DNA from: Laspinema palackyanum D2a
Lineage (GTDB): Bacteria; Cyanobacteriota; Cyanobacteriia; Cyanobacteriales; Laspinemataceae
NCBI GenBank assembly: GCA_025370845.1
Contig: JAMXFF010000002.1
Location: 212,342 to 276,341, forward strand
DNA length: 64,000 nt
Direction of reading: 5' to 3'
In this document: one piece after another, positions 16,969 to 26,545 of the stretch
Numbering within the stretch: the stretch's first letter is position 1
How the letters are laid out: every line of letters starts with the position of its first letter
The notes under the pieces: generated by a model
What the model saw: the letters and a program-made list of their open reading frames with translations, nothing else
Told to the model about the DNA's origin: nothing
Database searches by the model: none
Position numbers and translations under genes: made by a program

Positions 16969-19386
16969 TTAATGGATACGAACTTGCTGTTTTTTTAGGG
17001 CTTCAAAAATTTCATACATATCTTGAGCAAATTTAGCCGGATTCCACAACGGAGATAGGTGTTTGGGTTGCTTAGACCGGATTAATTGATGGCGAATGTC
17101 TTGGCGAACTTTCAACTCCTGACCCAAGCGAACTCCCCACTGGATATACTCGTTCCAACTCCAGGCAATTCCACTTTCAATGCCTAGGGTGTTAAGAAAA
17201 GAATATCCCATCCGCGCCAAACAAAGTTCTCCCACTCGGGTGACAAGGGGCAGGTTAAACCACAAGGCTTCTAGGGTATGAGTGCCGCCATTGTAAGGAT
17301 AGGAATCTAATAAAATATCCGCACATTCGTAGATAGTCCGGTGCTGTTCCTCGGTTTTGCTTCGGGATATTAAGATAACCCGACTGCTGGCTACTCCCAA
17401 CTCAGCACAGGCTTGTTGATAGAGTTCCAAAATCGCCGATCGCTCTCCTTCACCTTTATGAATTAACACGCTATTGGGGACCTGTTTAAGGATTGTAATT
17501 TGGGCTAAAACCAACTCCCGATTCAGTTTTTTACCCGGGGCCACACAGAGGTAAGCAATCTGTTTCCAACTGATTCCTAGGCTCAAGCGCACCACTTCTC
17601 GCTCGACGGATTGACGCTTAAATCCAGAAACCGCCACAAAGGAATCGGGCATTCGGATTAACTGCTCAATGTAATCGGCTTCAATGCCGGGGGGATGGGT
17701 GTGCCGATCGCCTAAAAAGTAATGGGCTGAAGATAAAAAAGGCGCGTCAAATCCCAGCCAAGAGAGGCAAATTGGGGCAGGTTGACCATACAAAATTTCT
17801 AACTGCTCATAACAGGTGACTGAATCTAAGTCTATTAAAATATCAATCTGGTCCTGGCGAATTTTTTCAATAATCTCTAATTTCGCCGTTTCATAATTAG
17901 CACTTTGCGGTTGATAAAATTGGGTGGCTAGGTTTTTAAACTCTTGGGTTTTATCATCCGTCCCTTGATATTGAGTCACATAAAGATAGATCTCAGCCGA
18001 TAGGGCCGATAACTCGCGCAGAATATCTGCACTACACCATCCGATAGAATGGCGGCGGAAATGAGGAGAGAGGAAGCCGATTTTTAGATGGGGGAGAGTG
18101 GGGGGATGGGGGGGATGGGGAGAGGAGATTGGTTGTTGGTTGAGGCGGGCTTGATTTTTAGATGCGAGGCGTTTCGCCAAGGTTAGATTGGCCCTAGCAT
18201 CATCGCGCAGATGGGGTTGAGAAAACATCAGGCGAGAATAAAGCAAGGCGATCGAGTCGAGGTCTAGGCGATCCAGGTCAGACTGAATCTGTGTTTCTAG
18301 GGTAAGAAAGGTTTCCAGAGCTAAATCGCTGTATCCCCCATGTAAACACAAGGAGAGATGGGGGAGGGCAGCCAACAGTCTAGTGGGGCCTTGAGCAAGG
18401 CTTAAATAGTCTTCAGCCGCTTGTCGCAGGGAGTCAAAATCGATGCCGAAGGGGTCTCGGGAGCGAATCAGATAGAACAAGGCATGGTGTGCTGAGATTA
18501 AGTTGGGATCGAGGCCGATCGCCTGAAGAAAGCAGTCCACGACCTCTTGCCATGCTGATCCACTGAGATTTTTATGCTGATGCCCTTGTTGTAGAAGGGC
18601 TTGACCTAAATTGTAATGAATCCCTGCTAACTGGGGGCTGAGGGATTGGGCAGTTTTCAGGGCCGCAATCCCGCGATCTAAGGCTCCCTGGTGGATCAGG
18701 GCGTTGCCGAGATTGGAATGCGCTTGGGAGAAGTTGGGTTCGAGGGCGATCGCCTGTTGGTAGTGGTGAATCGCCTCCTCAACTCGGGCCTGGGTTAAGA
18801 GGGTATTTCCGATGGTTAAATGCCGTTCTGCGTTTCCCATAGACGGTTCCAGCCGTAAGGCATCTTGCCAGGACTCTAGGGCCTCCTCGAACCGGCCTAG
18901 ATCCTGATAGAGCCTCCCCAGGTTCCAGTGAATACCGGCTTGGGAGGGTTCCAGGGAGAGGGCTTTTTGATAGCAGGCGACTGCGCGTTCCGACTCCCCC
19001 CAGTGATAGTAGAGGCTGCCCAAATTCGCATGAGCCGCAGCAAACTCGGGCAGGATCAGCACCGCCTGTTGATAAGCGCGCTCCGCTGCGGCCCATTTTT
19101 GTTGGGATTGGAGGATATTACCCAGGGTCTTGTAAGCCTCTGCGGATTGAGGGGCCAGTTTGAGAGCCCCTTGACAGTGGGCGATCGCCTCAGTTAGTTG
19201 GCCCTGCCGCCAATAGAGGTCCCCCAGTTGACAATAAGCCTCCACCGCATCCGGGTTAAAGTTTAGGGCTTCTTGATAAAGGGCGATCGCTTCGGACCAC
19301 TGACCCTTTGCTCTCAACTGATGGCCTCGCTGGAGCCAAACCCCAGATTTTTCCAGATCACTCACTGACATCGCCTTGATCCCCAC
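16969..19386 (-). CDS. TPR-containing O-GlcNAc transferase (SPINDLY/GT41) family protein
   Basis: 805 aa in the classic OGT layout. About nine tetratricopeptide repeats occupy residues 10-330 (for example AIAHCQGALKLAPQSAEAYK). A Pro/His-rich linker near residues 420-435 precedes a two-part GT41 catalytic domain (about 435-800) with KIGFLSPHFRRHSIG, CLSWLGFDAPFLSSAHYFLGD, YECADILLDSYPYNGGTHTLEALW and a C-terminal helix. Family members glycosylate cytoplasmic or to-be-exported proteins on Ser/Thr. The linker is encoded by a G-rich low-complexity tract (18090-18125) related to intergenic repeats. Starts at 19386 and 19371 are both possible. Targets are unknown; the divergent RTX gene is the nearest candidate. 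Confidence 0.88.
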   Translation of the reverse strand: MGIKAMSVSDLEKSGVWLQRGHQLRAKGQWSEAIALYQEALNFNPDAVEAYCQLGDLYWRQGQLTEAIAHCQGALKLAPQSAEAYKTLGNILQSQQKWAAAERAYQQAVLILPEFAAAHANLGSLYYHWGESERAVACYQKALSLEPSQAGIHWNLGRLYQDLGRFEEALESWQDALRLEPSMGNAERHLTIGNTLLTQARVEEAIHHYQQAIALEPNFSQAHSNLGNALIHQGALDRGIAALKTAQSLSPQLAGIHYNLGQALLQQGHQHKNLSGSAWQEVVDCFLQAIGLDPNLISAHHALFYLIRSRDPFGIDFDSLRQAAEDYLSLAQGPTRLLAALPHLSLCLHGGYSDLALETFLTLETQIQSDLDRLDLDSIALLYSRLMFSQPHLRDDARANLTLAKRLASKNQARLNQQPISSPHPPHPPTLPHLKIGFLSPHFRRHSIGWCSADILRELSALSAEIYLYVTQYQGTDDKTQEFKNLATQFYQPQSANYETAKLEIIEKIRQDQIDILIDLDSVTCYEQLEILYGQPAPICLSWLGFDAPFLSSAHYFLGDRHTHPPGIEADYIEQLIRMPDSFVAVSGFKRQSVEREVVRLSLGISWKQIAYLCVAPGKKLNRELVLAQITILKQVPNSVLIHKGEGERSAILELYQQACAELGVASSRVILISRSKTEEQHRTIYECADILLDSYPYNGGTHTLEALWFNLPLVTRVGELCLARMGYSFLNTLGIESGIAWSWNEYIQWGVRLGQELKVRQDIRHQLIRSKQPKHLSPLWNPAKFAQDMYEIFEALKKQQVRIH

Positions 19387-20305
19387 CGATTTTCGGTCTT
19401 GACTCCCATAGCAATCCTAAATCAAAACTGCTCCCTGCCTCTACTTTGCCTTATGCAATGCAAGGGATAGTATCCTCTGGGTCTAAAGCAACAATTACAA
19501 CTTCGTAATAATTAGCCGAAATTTATCCTATTTATAGCAATTCTCTATAGAACCCCTTCGGGGATCGTATAGAAGATTACAATAAAATCCCCTTCCGTAG
19601 GCTTTGCGCTCTTTTTAGAATCCGAGTAGAGATCAAAAAGGGTGGAGCGGTTAAACCGCTCCAGTTGAAACAATTAATAGAGAGAAAACAGATTTCGGGT
19701 CTGTTTAATCAATAATGTAGAGACGAGAGATTTGGGTTTTCTAAATCAAGCGCAGGGAATGGCCCCTAGGAGCAGAGCTGTCCAGCTTTGATGGTGTTGG
19801 GAGAAAAGAGGCGATCGCTTCTGGGACCCCGGGTTCCCTCACCCACCCGTCCCTGAATCCTTCCTACCTCCTTTAACCCGAGGATTGCAGGTCACAGCGA
19901 TGATTTTCACTGGGTTCCCCCTATCTAGGGTTGGCCGACTGGCCCCCTATTTGATAAACTTTCCTGGGATCTGCCGGGTCCGAAAAAGAAAACGCAGAAT
20001 AGAGGAATAAGAGCTGCCTGGGTAAGCATTTTGAGCCATTTTAAGGAAAGGGAACTCTCGGATTGGTATCATAGTCGTGCACCCCAGCATTGTCAAGCTA
20101 AAATCAATGAGCCATGCTAATCGGTCACAGTTGGAACAGCTAAAATTTTGCCATCTTGCCAGACTAGACATTAGCACCCAATTGGGCTAGACTTGCTGCT
20201 GACAGAAAGTCCAGACGACTCAACCAAAGTCAAGGGTTTCCTAGGTTAGCTGCCTGAGCAGACTTGACAAGGACGACACGAAACAGATGAGGAGTGAGAA
20301 ACTGA
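19387..20305. other. 919-bp intergenic region between divergent TPR-GT41 and RTX genes
   Basis: Long divergent spacer. It holds a perfect hairpin GGAGCGGTTAAACCGCTCC at 19644-19662 and a smaller CCCCTTCGGGG hairpin near 19555. An open frame of 76 codons on the minus strand (19947-20177) has no recognisable domain. A GAGGAG ribosome site precedes ATG 20306. Its length suggests a long leader or complex control of the RTX gene, but no defined regulatory motif is seen. Confidence 0.4.
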
Positions 20306-22372
20306 ATGGTTAGAATACTCGATACAAACCCGTTAAATCCGAACGATACCCTAGATTTATTTGCGTTTGGCCTAGGCGCAGATACGGTTCTGGGCAAAAC
20401 GGGAACCGATTTTATTACCAGCGATAGCGTCGGTGGGAGTTTCATTTTTGGGAATACGGAAAATGATTCCCTGACCTCTAGCGGCCCGGGAGACACCCTT
20501 TATGGGGGTAAAGACGATGACTTTTTGGTGAGCAAAGCCGGAGGAAGCGTCTTCTTTGGCGACTTAGGCCAAGACCGGTTTGAAGCCCGGGGAGATAATC
20601 ACAGAGGTGCCGACACGGTTTACGGTGGCACCAACAACCAATCCGAGAACCGAGAAGAAGACGGCGACGATATTTTCAACTTTGGTAACGGTCGTGGGGG
20701 CAACCTCGCCTTTGGAAATGGCGGCGATGACTTCATCAGTGGCTCCGGCTTCGGTGCAGATACCCTCTACGGTGGTATTGGCGACGATACCATCCAGGTG
20801 ATTGAAATCGCTGGGGATGGCTCGGGTGCCTCAGGTGGTGGCGCAGCCTTCGTTCCGGATACCGTTGCTGGCATTGGCTTCATTCCTCCGTCCACATCTG
20901 GCGGTGGATCCGGTGCAGGAGTGGGCGTCGTTCTCGAAGCAGGCGTACCTATTCCCAGAAACCCCGGACGCAACTATCTCAGCGGTGACAAAGGCAACGA
21001 CGTTATCTTTGGGATTGGCGATCGTGACAGTCTGATTGGGGGTGAAGGAAACGACTCCCTCTTCATGCTCAGTGCCAAAGCTACCGGAGAACTCGGGTTA
21101 TCTCCCGACGGGCAGAACACCGTAGTCGGTGCGCGACGCGAACTCGCAGGCTTCCCTCGCAACAACTTGTTAGATGGCGGGACCGGGAGCGATTACATCT
21201 ACTCCTACGGCGGCGATCGCGGACGCCAGACCATGACCGGGGCCGAGGGGGATGATTCCCTGTTCAACCGAGGCAGTCAGGTCCTGGTGTTTGGTAATAC
21301 TGGCGTAGACTACTTAGAAACCACCGGGTTCACTCGGAGTACCTTATATGGTGGACAAGATAATGACACCGTGGTTTCCGGTTTCTCCCTGGTGACGGGT
21401 AGCACCGCAACCGTGGGTGGCGGCACCAACCTCCTGTATGGAGATAAAGGCAACGACACGATGCTCAGTACCGGTGTCCGCGATACCTTATATGGTGGCA
21501 ACATCGAAGACAACGACACGATCGCCGGAAACAATCTGGACCGCTTATCCCTCGGTGGAGCTTCCAGCATTGGCTTTGGTAACCAAGGTAACGACACCCT
21601 GATTGGTGCAGCAGGCTTCGTGTCTCTGTACGGTGGTCAAGATAACGATTTCATCACCGCATCGGGAGCCAATTCCTATCTGTCTGGGGACAAAGGGCTT
21701 GATACCCTGGTCCTTGGATTGACTGCCACAAACAGCACCTTAATCGGTGGCGAAGGCAATGACTCCCTCTATGCCCGGAACGGTGGCGGTAAAAATCTGC
21801 TGATGGCCGTCTCCGGCGATAACGTGCTGGTTGCGGGTAAATCTGATGACACCCTGATGGGCGGTACCGGGAAGGACTTCCTCGTGGGGAGTGTAGATGC
21901 AGATACCCTGCGAGCAGATAGTGCGGAGATTGATACCCTGGAAGGGTTCAAAGGGGCTGACAGCCTGATTGGAACTGTAGGAGCAACCGATGGCTTCCTC
22001 TATGCCAGTTTTGAAGATGGTGGTGGTATTGGTGCTACCGGAGACACGATTACTACCTTCGAGAAAGGTACCGATAAGCTGTACCTGAGTCGTTCGGGCT
22101 TCGCGTTTGTCCCTGAAGCTGCTTCCGGACTGCGGACTGGTATTGACTTCTTCTCCGTCGGAACGAATGAGACTTACAGTGGTACATTCACGACCATTGC
22201 CAGCGGTCAGCAGACTCCTGCGATCATCTTTGATGCTCAGGATCAAGGTGGCTTCTTGCTCTGGGATTTCTCTGGCGCTCAACCAGCCGGCGCTGGTGCC
22301 ACCCTTGATATTGTTACCCTTGCCGTTGTGGCAACCGGAACAATCACCCGTGACGATATCGTGATTTTCTAA
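20306..22372 (+). CDS. RTX-type calcium-binding surface protein, oscillin-like candidate
   Basis: 688-aa acidic, Gly/Asp-rich protein with no N-terminal signal peptide. Residues about 25-570 carry some thirty degenerate nonapeptide-type repeats, such as LIGGEGNDSLF, LYGGQDNDTVV and LSGDKGNDVIF, which bind calcium in the parallel beta-roll of RTX proteins. The C-terminal 130 residues are repeat-free and hydrophobic, ending ITRDDIVIF, as expected for a type I secretion signal. Cysteine is absent. It has eleven N-x-S/T sequons, most inside repeats. Size and layout resemble oscillin of Phormidium, a surface glycoprotein linked to gliding. Type I secretion genes lie about 10 kb downstream. No toxin or enzyme domain is seen. 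Confidence 0.85.
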   Translation: MVRILDTNPLNPNDTLDLFAFGLGADTVLGKTGTDFITSDSVGGSFIFGNTENDSLTSSGPGDTLYGGKDDDFLVSKAGGSVFFGDLGQDRFEARGDNHRGADTVYGGTNNQSENREEDGDDIFNFGNGRGGNLAFGNGGDDFISGSGFGADTLYGGIGDDTIQVIEIAGDGSGASGGGAAFVPDTVAGIGFIPPSTSGGGSGAGVGVVLEAGVPIPRNPGRNYLSGDKGNDVIFGIGDRDSLIGGEGNDSLFMLSAKATGELGLSPDGQNTVVGARRELAGFPRNNLLDGGTGSDYIYSYGGDRGRQTMTGAEGDDSLFNRGSQVLVFGNTGVDYLETTGFTRSTLYGGQDNDTVVSGFSLVTGSTATVGGGTNLLYGDKGNDTMLSTGVRDTLYGGNIEDNDTIAGNNLDRLSLGGASSIGFGNQGNDTLIGAAGFVSLYGGQDNDFITASGANSYLSGDKGLDTLVLGLTATNSTLIGGEGNDSLYARNGGGKNLLMAVSGDNVLVAGKSDDTLMGGTGKDFLVGSVDADTLRADSAEIDTLEGFKGADSLIGTVGATDGFLYASFEDGGGIGATGDTITTFEKGTDKLYLSRSGFAFVPEAASGLRTGIDFFSVGTNETYSGTFTTIASGQQTPAIIFDAQDQGGFLLWDFSGAQPAGAGATLDIVTLAVVATGTITRDDIVIF

Positions 22373-22391
22373 ATTTCAGTTAACTGAATCC

Positions 22392-22433
22392 AACAAAAAG
22401 AGCTAGAGATCAAAATCTCTAGCTCTTTTTGTT
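22392..22433. terminator. strong bidirectional Rho-independent terminator
   Basis: Perfect 19-bp stem (22392-22410 with 22415-22433) around the loop CAAA, with an A-tract on one side and a T-tract on the other. It therefore serves both the RTX gene (+) and the convergent glycosyltransferase (-). Confidence 0.92.
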
Positions 22434-22497
22434 AGGGGATAGACTTTGCTCGCGGATAAATTGATACTAAATCCGGATTCCGTAGGAACTGTTCATT

Positions 22498-23364
22498 CTA
22501 TCCTGGGGAGATATTAATGCCTCGACCGATTAGGTTGAGAAAGGCAGTGCCAAAGTGCTGAATCTCCAGGAAACTAGCATAAGTCGGCGCCGGTTTATAG
22601 ATTCTAAACGTTCGCATGATGCCGAGAGTGGCGACACTTTCCAAGGGGCCGATAAAACTGGTATCGCGGTCTAAAAAATAAGGCTGAGACGCCCAATAAG
22701 CCATCTGTTTGGCATTCAGAAAAAAGCATCCCGAATGAGGATTGAGCGATCGTTGGAAGACTACAGGTTGCTCCATGATATTGCCCTTCAACTCTGGGCG
22801 GTCCTCCACCTTCTGAAACTGGGCCGTTGCTCTGGGTAATAAATCCCCATCAATATAGACCTTACCTACCCGACCCGGAGGCGAAATTTCATAGCGATTG
22901 GGTTGCAACAGATTCAAATCCCCTGCTTGGGAGGAAAACCAGTTTAATTTAATAAAAAACCAGGGGTCATGGAGGATGAGGTCATCTTCCAAATAGCAAT
23001 AATAATCATAGCGACCCAAACTATCCCGCAATAGGGCGTGACATTCAAACCCCAGCATCAAGGGTTCCGCTTGGGTGGCGTGATGGTGGTAAATCTGATG
23101 GGGAACGGGCAACTTGTCTAAAACATGGTGGTTTTGTGTGGTACAAATCACGATGTCAAGATCCACGGATTGACCCTGATTCGCCGGGACTGCCAGAGAT
23201 TTAGCGATATCCAGCACCCCTTGATATTTCCCTAAAATTGCGCCCAAGTGGGTTAAAGACTGACTCAATGCCACAATCCGCGATCGCGGGTCTTTGCTGA
23301 GAGAACCATGTTTCCCTCCGCCATCGGGATTGAAATAATGCGCGATCGTGACCAGTATTTTCAT
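22498..23364 (-). CDS. glycosyltransferase-like protein (paralog of 25654-26523)
   Basis: 288-aa soluble protein starting MKILVTIAHYFNPDGGGKHG. The acidic motif DYYCYLEDDLILHDPWFF near residue 135 resembles the metal-binding EDD/DxD of GT-A glycosyltransferases. NPHSGCFFLNAKQMAYW and LDRDTSFIGPLESVATLGIMRTF are shared almost word for word with the paralog 2.3 kb upstream. I know no named family for it. Its position among GT41 and methyltransferase genes supports a role in protein or polysaccharide glycosylation (inference). Confidence 0.7.
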   Translation of the reverse strand: MKILVTIAHYFNPDGGGKHGSLSKDPRSRIVALSQSLTHLGAILGKYQGVLDIAKSLAVPANQGQSVDLDIVICTTQNHHVLDKLPVPHQIYHHHATQAEPLMLGFECHALLRDSLGRYDYYCYLEDDLILHDPWFFIKLNWFSSQAGDLNLLQPNRYEISPPGRVGKVYIDGDLLPRATAQFQKVEDRPELKGNIMEQPVVFQRSLNPHSGCFFLNAKQMAYWASQPYFLDRDTSFIGPLESVATLGIMRTFRIYKPAPTYASFLEIQHFGTAFLNLIGRGINISPG

Positions 23365-23874
23365 AGATGTAAATTGAGATGGGGGAGATGGGGTGGATGG
23401 GGGAGATGGGGGATTTGCCTCAGATTAATTCCACTTCCGGTCCCCTCCCCTTGGCAAGGGGAGGGTTAGGGTGGGGTCCTCTTGACGTAGCCAAGCCACG
23501 TCAGGAAGAATGAGTGAGTTGAGGGTTCTCGTGATGTGATAAAGCCACCTCACGAAGAAAGAGGTTGGACCCGTCTAAATACAGGGGCGATCGCCTCATG
23601 AGAGTGACGCGCAGTCGCCGATCGCCCAAGAAGAACCCCACCCTAACCCTCCCCTTGCCAAGGGGAGGGGACCGGAGGTGCTCTTAAGCGTAAAAAACTT
23701 CCTCATGTGGCGCGATTGCCTCATGAGAGTGACGCGCAGTCGCCGATCGCCCAAGAAGAACCCCACCCTAACCCTCCCCTTGCCAAGGGGAGGCGACCGG
23801 AGGTGCTCTTAAGCGTAAAAAACTTCCTCATGTAAGGGTTAAAACCCCCAGCGGTTGGTGCCACCCACAGGTTT
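23365..23874. repeat. repeat-rich intergenic region with 116-bp direct repeats
   Basis: A 116-bp unit occurs at 23593-23708 and 23718-23833 with a 9-bp spacer and one mismatch that I can see. Its central part is repeated in inverted orientation at about 23437-23477 around TTGGCAAGGGGAGG. A G-rich GGGGGAGATGGGGGAT tract lies at about 23379-23413. Copies contain GCGCAGTCGCCGATCGCC. No reading frame crosses it. It separates two co-oriented genes, and its inverted segments could form large hairpins. Confidence 0.85.
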
Positions 23875-25593
23875 TTAACCCCCGCCGGGTGTTGCATCAA
23901 ACAACTCCGGTAACCGATCGCGCAATTCCTGATTCAACTGGGGGAGGCGATCGCGCAGGGACAAATACCATTGGTGACGTTCCCGATAATGCTGAGAGAG
24001 TAAGCGATTTTCGGCCACCCACTGATAAGCATTCTGCCCTAAACCCCTCCGCAAATCCAGGTCCAGGATTAAAGATTCCAACTTTTTACCAAACTCCCCC
24101 TCAGATCGATAAATTAACCCCGTTTCTCCCTCAATAATCGTGTTCTCATAAACCGTTGGACTTGCCACCACGGCCACCCCATGACCGGCACATTCCAGAA
24201 ACTTTAAATCTGACTTCATACTATTAATCCGAGTCGGCGTCAAAGGCAGCAGTGCCACATCACAGCTATGCAACACCTCCTGATAGGTTTCATAAGGAGA
24301 AAAGGGTAAAAACTCTTTATGCTTGACCTGCAACTGCTCAAAAAACTGGCGATCGTGCAACACTTTCACTCGGACCTGTTTCTGATATTTTTTCAAAACC
24401 CGATTTAATTCCGGCATAATCGGTTGCCAATCCGCCTCGCGATTGAGCGCCCCGAAAAAGATAGTACAAGTCGGGTCGTCAGAATAGGTTCGTTTCGGCG
24501 GTAAATAGCCCAATTGATTTTTAAATACGGCCACATTCGGATTGTATTGGCGTAAAAAATTAGCTAAGGGTTCCGTAGAAGTTTGCACGCCGTGACAACC
24601 GCGATAACTCAAAAACAAATTCTTTTCATATTCTGGACGCCGCAGGGGATCATCATCAATTTCCGCTATAATTAAATAGCCTAATTGCAACAGTTGTTTG
24701 AGTTTAACCACATCTTCGGGATAGTCCATAATGGTGCGCTGCCAGATAAAGACCTTTTCCTCTTGAGGGAGTGCAGCATTCACATTGGCCGATCGCACCT
24801 CCGAGAGGGTTCGCACCCCGGGAATTGTCGCACTGAGGCGATCGGGTTCCAACACCCGAGGGCGATCGCATCCCGTCGGGGCCATAATAATTGTCTGAAT
24901 TAATAACCGTCTCGGCGGCACTTCTGACTTAATTCCTCTCACCACATATTGAATCGCGCCTGTTTGAGTTTCAAACGTTTTCGGGTCAATTCCTAACCCT
25001 TGGACCACCGGTGCCATTAACTGCTGGAACTGTTGAAAAGCCGGAGGTTTTCGTCCGCGAGTTTGAATTTCATAACTTTGTAAACCCGCTTGAAGGAATA
25101 ATTTTTTCACCTCATCTAACGTAAAAAACCGTAAATGAGTGCGATCGAGTAACCCTTGGTCCTGATACTCCCAACTCCCGCGCAACAAATTAACAATCGC
25201 CGTCCAATGTTGAATATTTGGAATACAAGCCAAAACTTGACCCTCATCCTTCAACCATTTCACTTGATGCTGGAGAACCGCCCAAGGATCAACCAAATGT
25301 TCCAACACATCTCCATACACCAAACAATCCACCGACCCAGGCTCAAACTGTAACCGCTCATCCTCCAAATCCTCGACATTCGCAACAATTACCTCATCCA
25401 ACCGTTGCGCCGCCACCGCTGCCGCTTCTTGATTAATTTCTACCCCAATATAACGGCCATGAGGATTAATCCGCTTATATTGCGCCCCCATCGCCCCTGC
25501 ACCACAACCCACCTCAATAATCACCGCCGCATCTGCCGGTAAAACCTTCAACAAATCTGGATTCACCCGGTCATAATAATCAAAATCAGTCAT
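23875..25593 (-). CDS. bifunctional class I methyltransferase-glycosyltransferase
   Basis: 572-aa two-domain protein. Residues about 1-200 are a SAM methyltransferase ([53 protein letters not shown]). Residues about 230-560 look like a GT-B glycosyltransferase, with [37 protein letters not shown] and a C-terminal nucleotide-sugar site around [24 protein letters not shown]. The fusion suggests coupled transfer and methylation of a sugar, or capping of a growing glycan (inference). It lies between the two paralogous glycosyltransferase-like genes, all on the minus strand. Confidence 0.8.
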   Translation of the reverse strand: MTDFDYYDRVNPDLLKVLPADAAVIIEVGCGAGAMGAQYKRINPHGRYIGVEINQEAAAVAAQRLDEVIVANVEDLEDERLQFEPGSVDCLVYGDVLEHLVDPWAVLQHQVKWLKDEGQVLACIPNIQHWTAIVNLLRGSWEYQDQGLLDRTHLRFFTLDEVKKLFLQAGLQSYEIQTRGRKPPAFQQFQQLMAPVVQGLGIDPKTFETQTGAIQYVVRGIKSEVPPRRLLIQTIIMAPTGCDRPRVLEPDRLSATIPGVRTLSEVRSANVNAALPQEEKVFIWQRTIMDYPEDVVKLKQLLQLGYLIIAEIDDDPLRRPEYEKNLFLSYRGCHGVQTSTEPLANFLRQYNPNVAVFKNQLGYLPPKRTYSDDPTCTIFFGALNREADWQPIMPELNRVLKKYQKQVRVKVLHDRQFFEQLQVKHKEFLPFSPYETYQEVLHSCDVALLPLTPTRINSMKSDLKFLECAGHGVAVVASPTVYENTIIEGETGLIYRSEGEFGKKLESLILDLDLRRGLGQNAYQWVAENRLLSQHYRERHQWYLSLRDRLPQLNQELRDRLPELFDATPGGG

Positions 25594-25653
25594 AAACTCA
25601 TCAATCCCTTTTCTCTATAAATCTCTTCCGTGAAAATCCGTGTAATCCGTGGT

Positions 25654-26523
25654 TCATCCCTCCCCCTCCCACCTCACCAACTGACCAATTTTGTCACTCC
25701 AAACCCTCCCAAAATGCTGCACCTCCAAAAAATTAGCCATCGGAGGTGCAGGTTTATAAACCTTAAATGTCCGCATAATTCCCAGAGTCGCCGCACTTTC
25801 CAAAGGACCCACAAACCGGGTATCGCGGTCTAAAAAATAGGGTTGCTGCACCCAGTATTCCATCTGGCGGGCATTTAAGAAATAACAGCCTGAATGGGGA
25901 TTGCAAGTGCGTTTAAAGGTGACAGATTGCCCCATAATCATGCCGGTGAGTTGAGGGTGTTCGCGAACATTTTGATAGGATGCGGTAATTTTGGGGTGGA
26001 GTTCCCCATCGATGTAGGTTTTGCCGATGCCGGGGTGGGTGGATTGTTCATAGCGGTTGGGTTGGAGGAGATTGCGATCGCCTGCTTGTTGGGTAAACCA
26101 GTTCAGCTTGATAAAAAACCAGGGGTCCTGCAAAATCAGGTCATCTTCCAGAAAACAGTAATAATCATACCCGCCTAAGCGTTCTCTCAAAAGGGCCTGA
26201 CATTCAAATCCCAGCAGTAGGGGTTCGGCATTTGTGGGGTGATGGGTCCATAAATGGGAGGGGAGGGGCAGGCGATCGAGAATATGGTAGCCTTGGGTCG
26301 TGCAAATCACAATCTCAATGTCAGTCTGTAGGGATTGATTGGCGCTGATTGCAACCCGGTTGGCATAATCCGTGGCATACTGGGAGTTTCCAAATAACTG
26401 GTGCAATGCAGTGAGGTTTTGGGTGAGTGCTTGAATGCGCGGTGTGGAATCGTCGCGTTGAGCACCATATTTGCCAATTCCATCCGGGTTGAAAAAGTGA
26501 GCCAGGGTAAATAGGATCCGCAT
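25654..26523 (-). CDS. glycosyltransferase-like protein (paralog of 22498-23364)
   Basis: 289-aa protein starting MRILFTLAHFFNPDGIGKYG. The frame extends upstream to 26592, but that would overlap the divergent gene at 26546, and the ATG at 26523 aligns with the paralog's start. It shares with the paralog the acidic DYYCFLEDDLILQDPWFF, NPHSGCYFLNARQMEYW and the C-terminal KVYKPAPPMANFLEVQHFG. The two genes bracket the methyltransferase-glycosyltransferase fusion, which suggests duplication followed by use on different acceptors. No signal peptide is present. Confidence 0.72.
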   Translation of the reverse strand: MRILFTLAHFFNPDGIGKYGAQRDDSTPRIQALTQNLTALHQLFGNSQYATDYANRVAISANQSLQTDIEIVICTTQGYHILDRLPLPSHLWTHHPTNAEPLLLGFECQALLRERLGGYDYYCFLEDDLILQDPWFFIKLNWFTQQAGDRNLLQPNRYEQSTHPGIGKTYIDGELHPKITASYQNVREHPQLTGMIMGQSVTFKRTCNPHSGCYFLNARQMEYWVQQPYFLDRDTRFVGPLESAATLGIMRTFKVYKPAPPMANFLEVQHFGRVWSDKIGQLVRWEGEG

Positions 26524-26545
26524 AGAAATTTTAGGCTTTAATCCG

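Noticed and set aside
19947-20177. 76-codon frame on the minus strand
   Set aside because: No recognisable family, signal or context; kept only as part of the intergenic description.
20306-22372. RTX protein as a hemolysin toxin
   Set aside because: There is no acylation partner, pore-forming hydrophobic region or catalytic domain; only repeats and a secretion-type C-terminus.
23593-23833. CRISPR-like repeat pair
   Set aside because: Units are 116 bp with a 9-bp spacer and only two copies, unlike CRISPR spacing.
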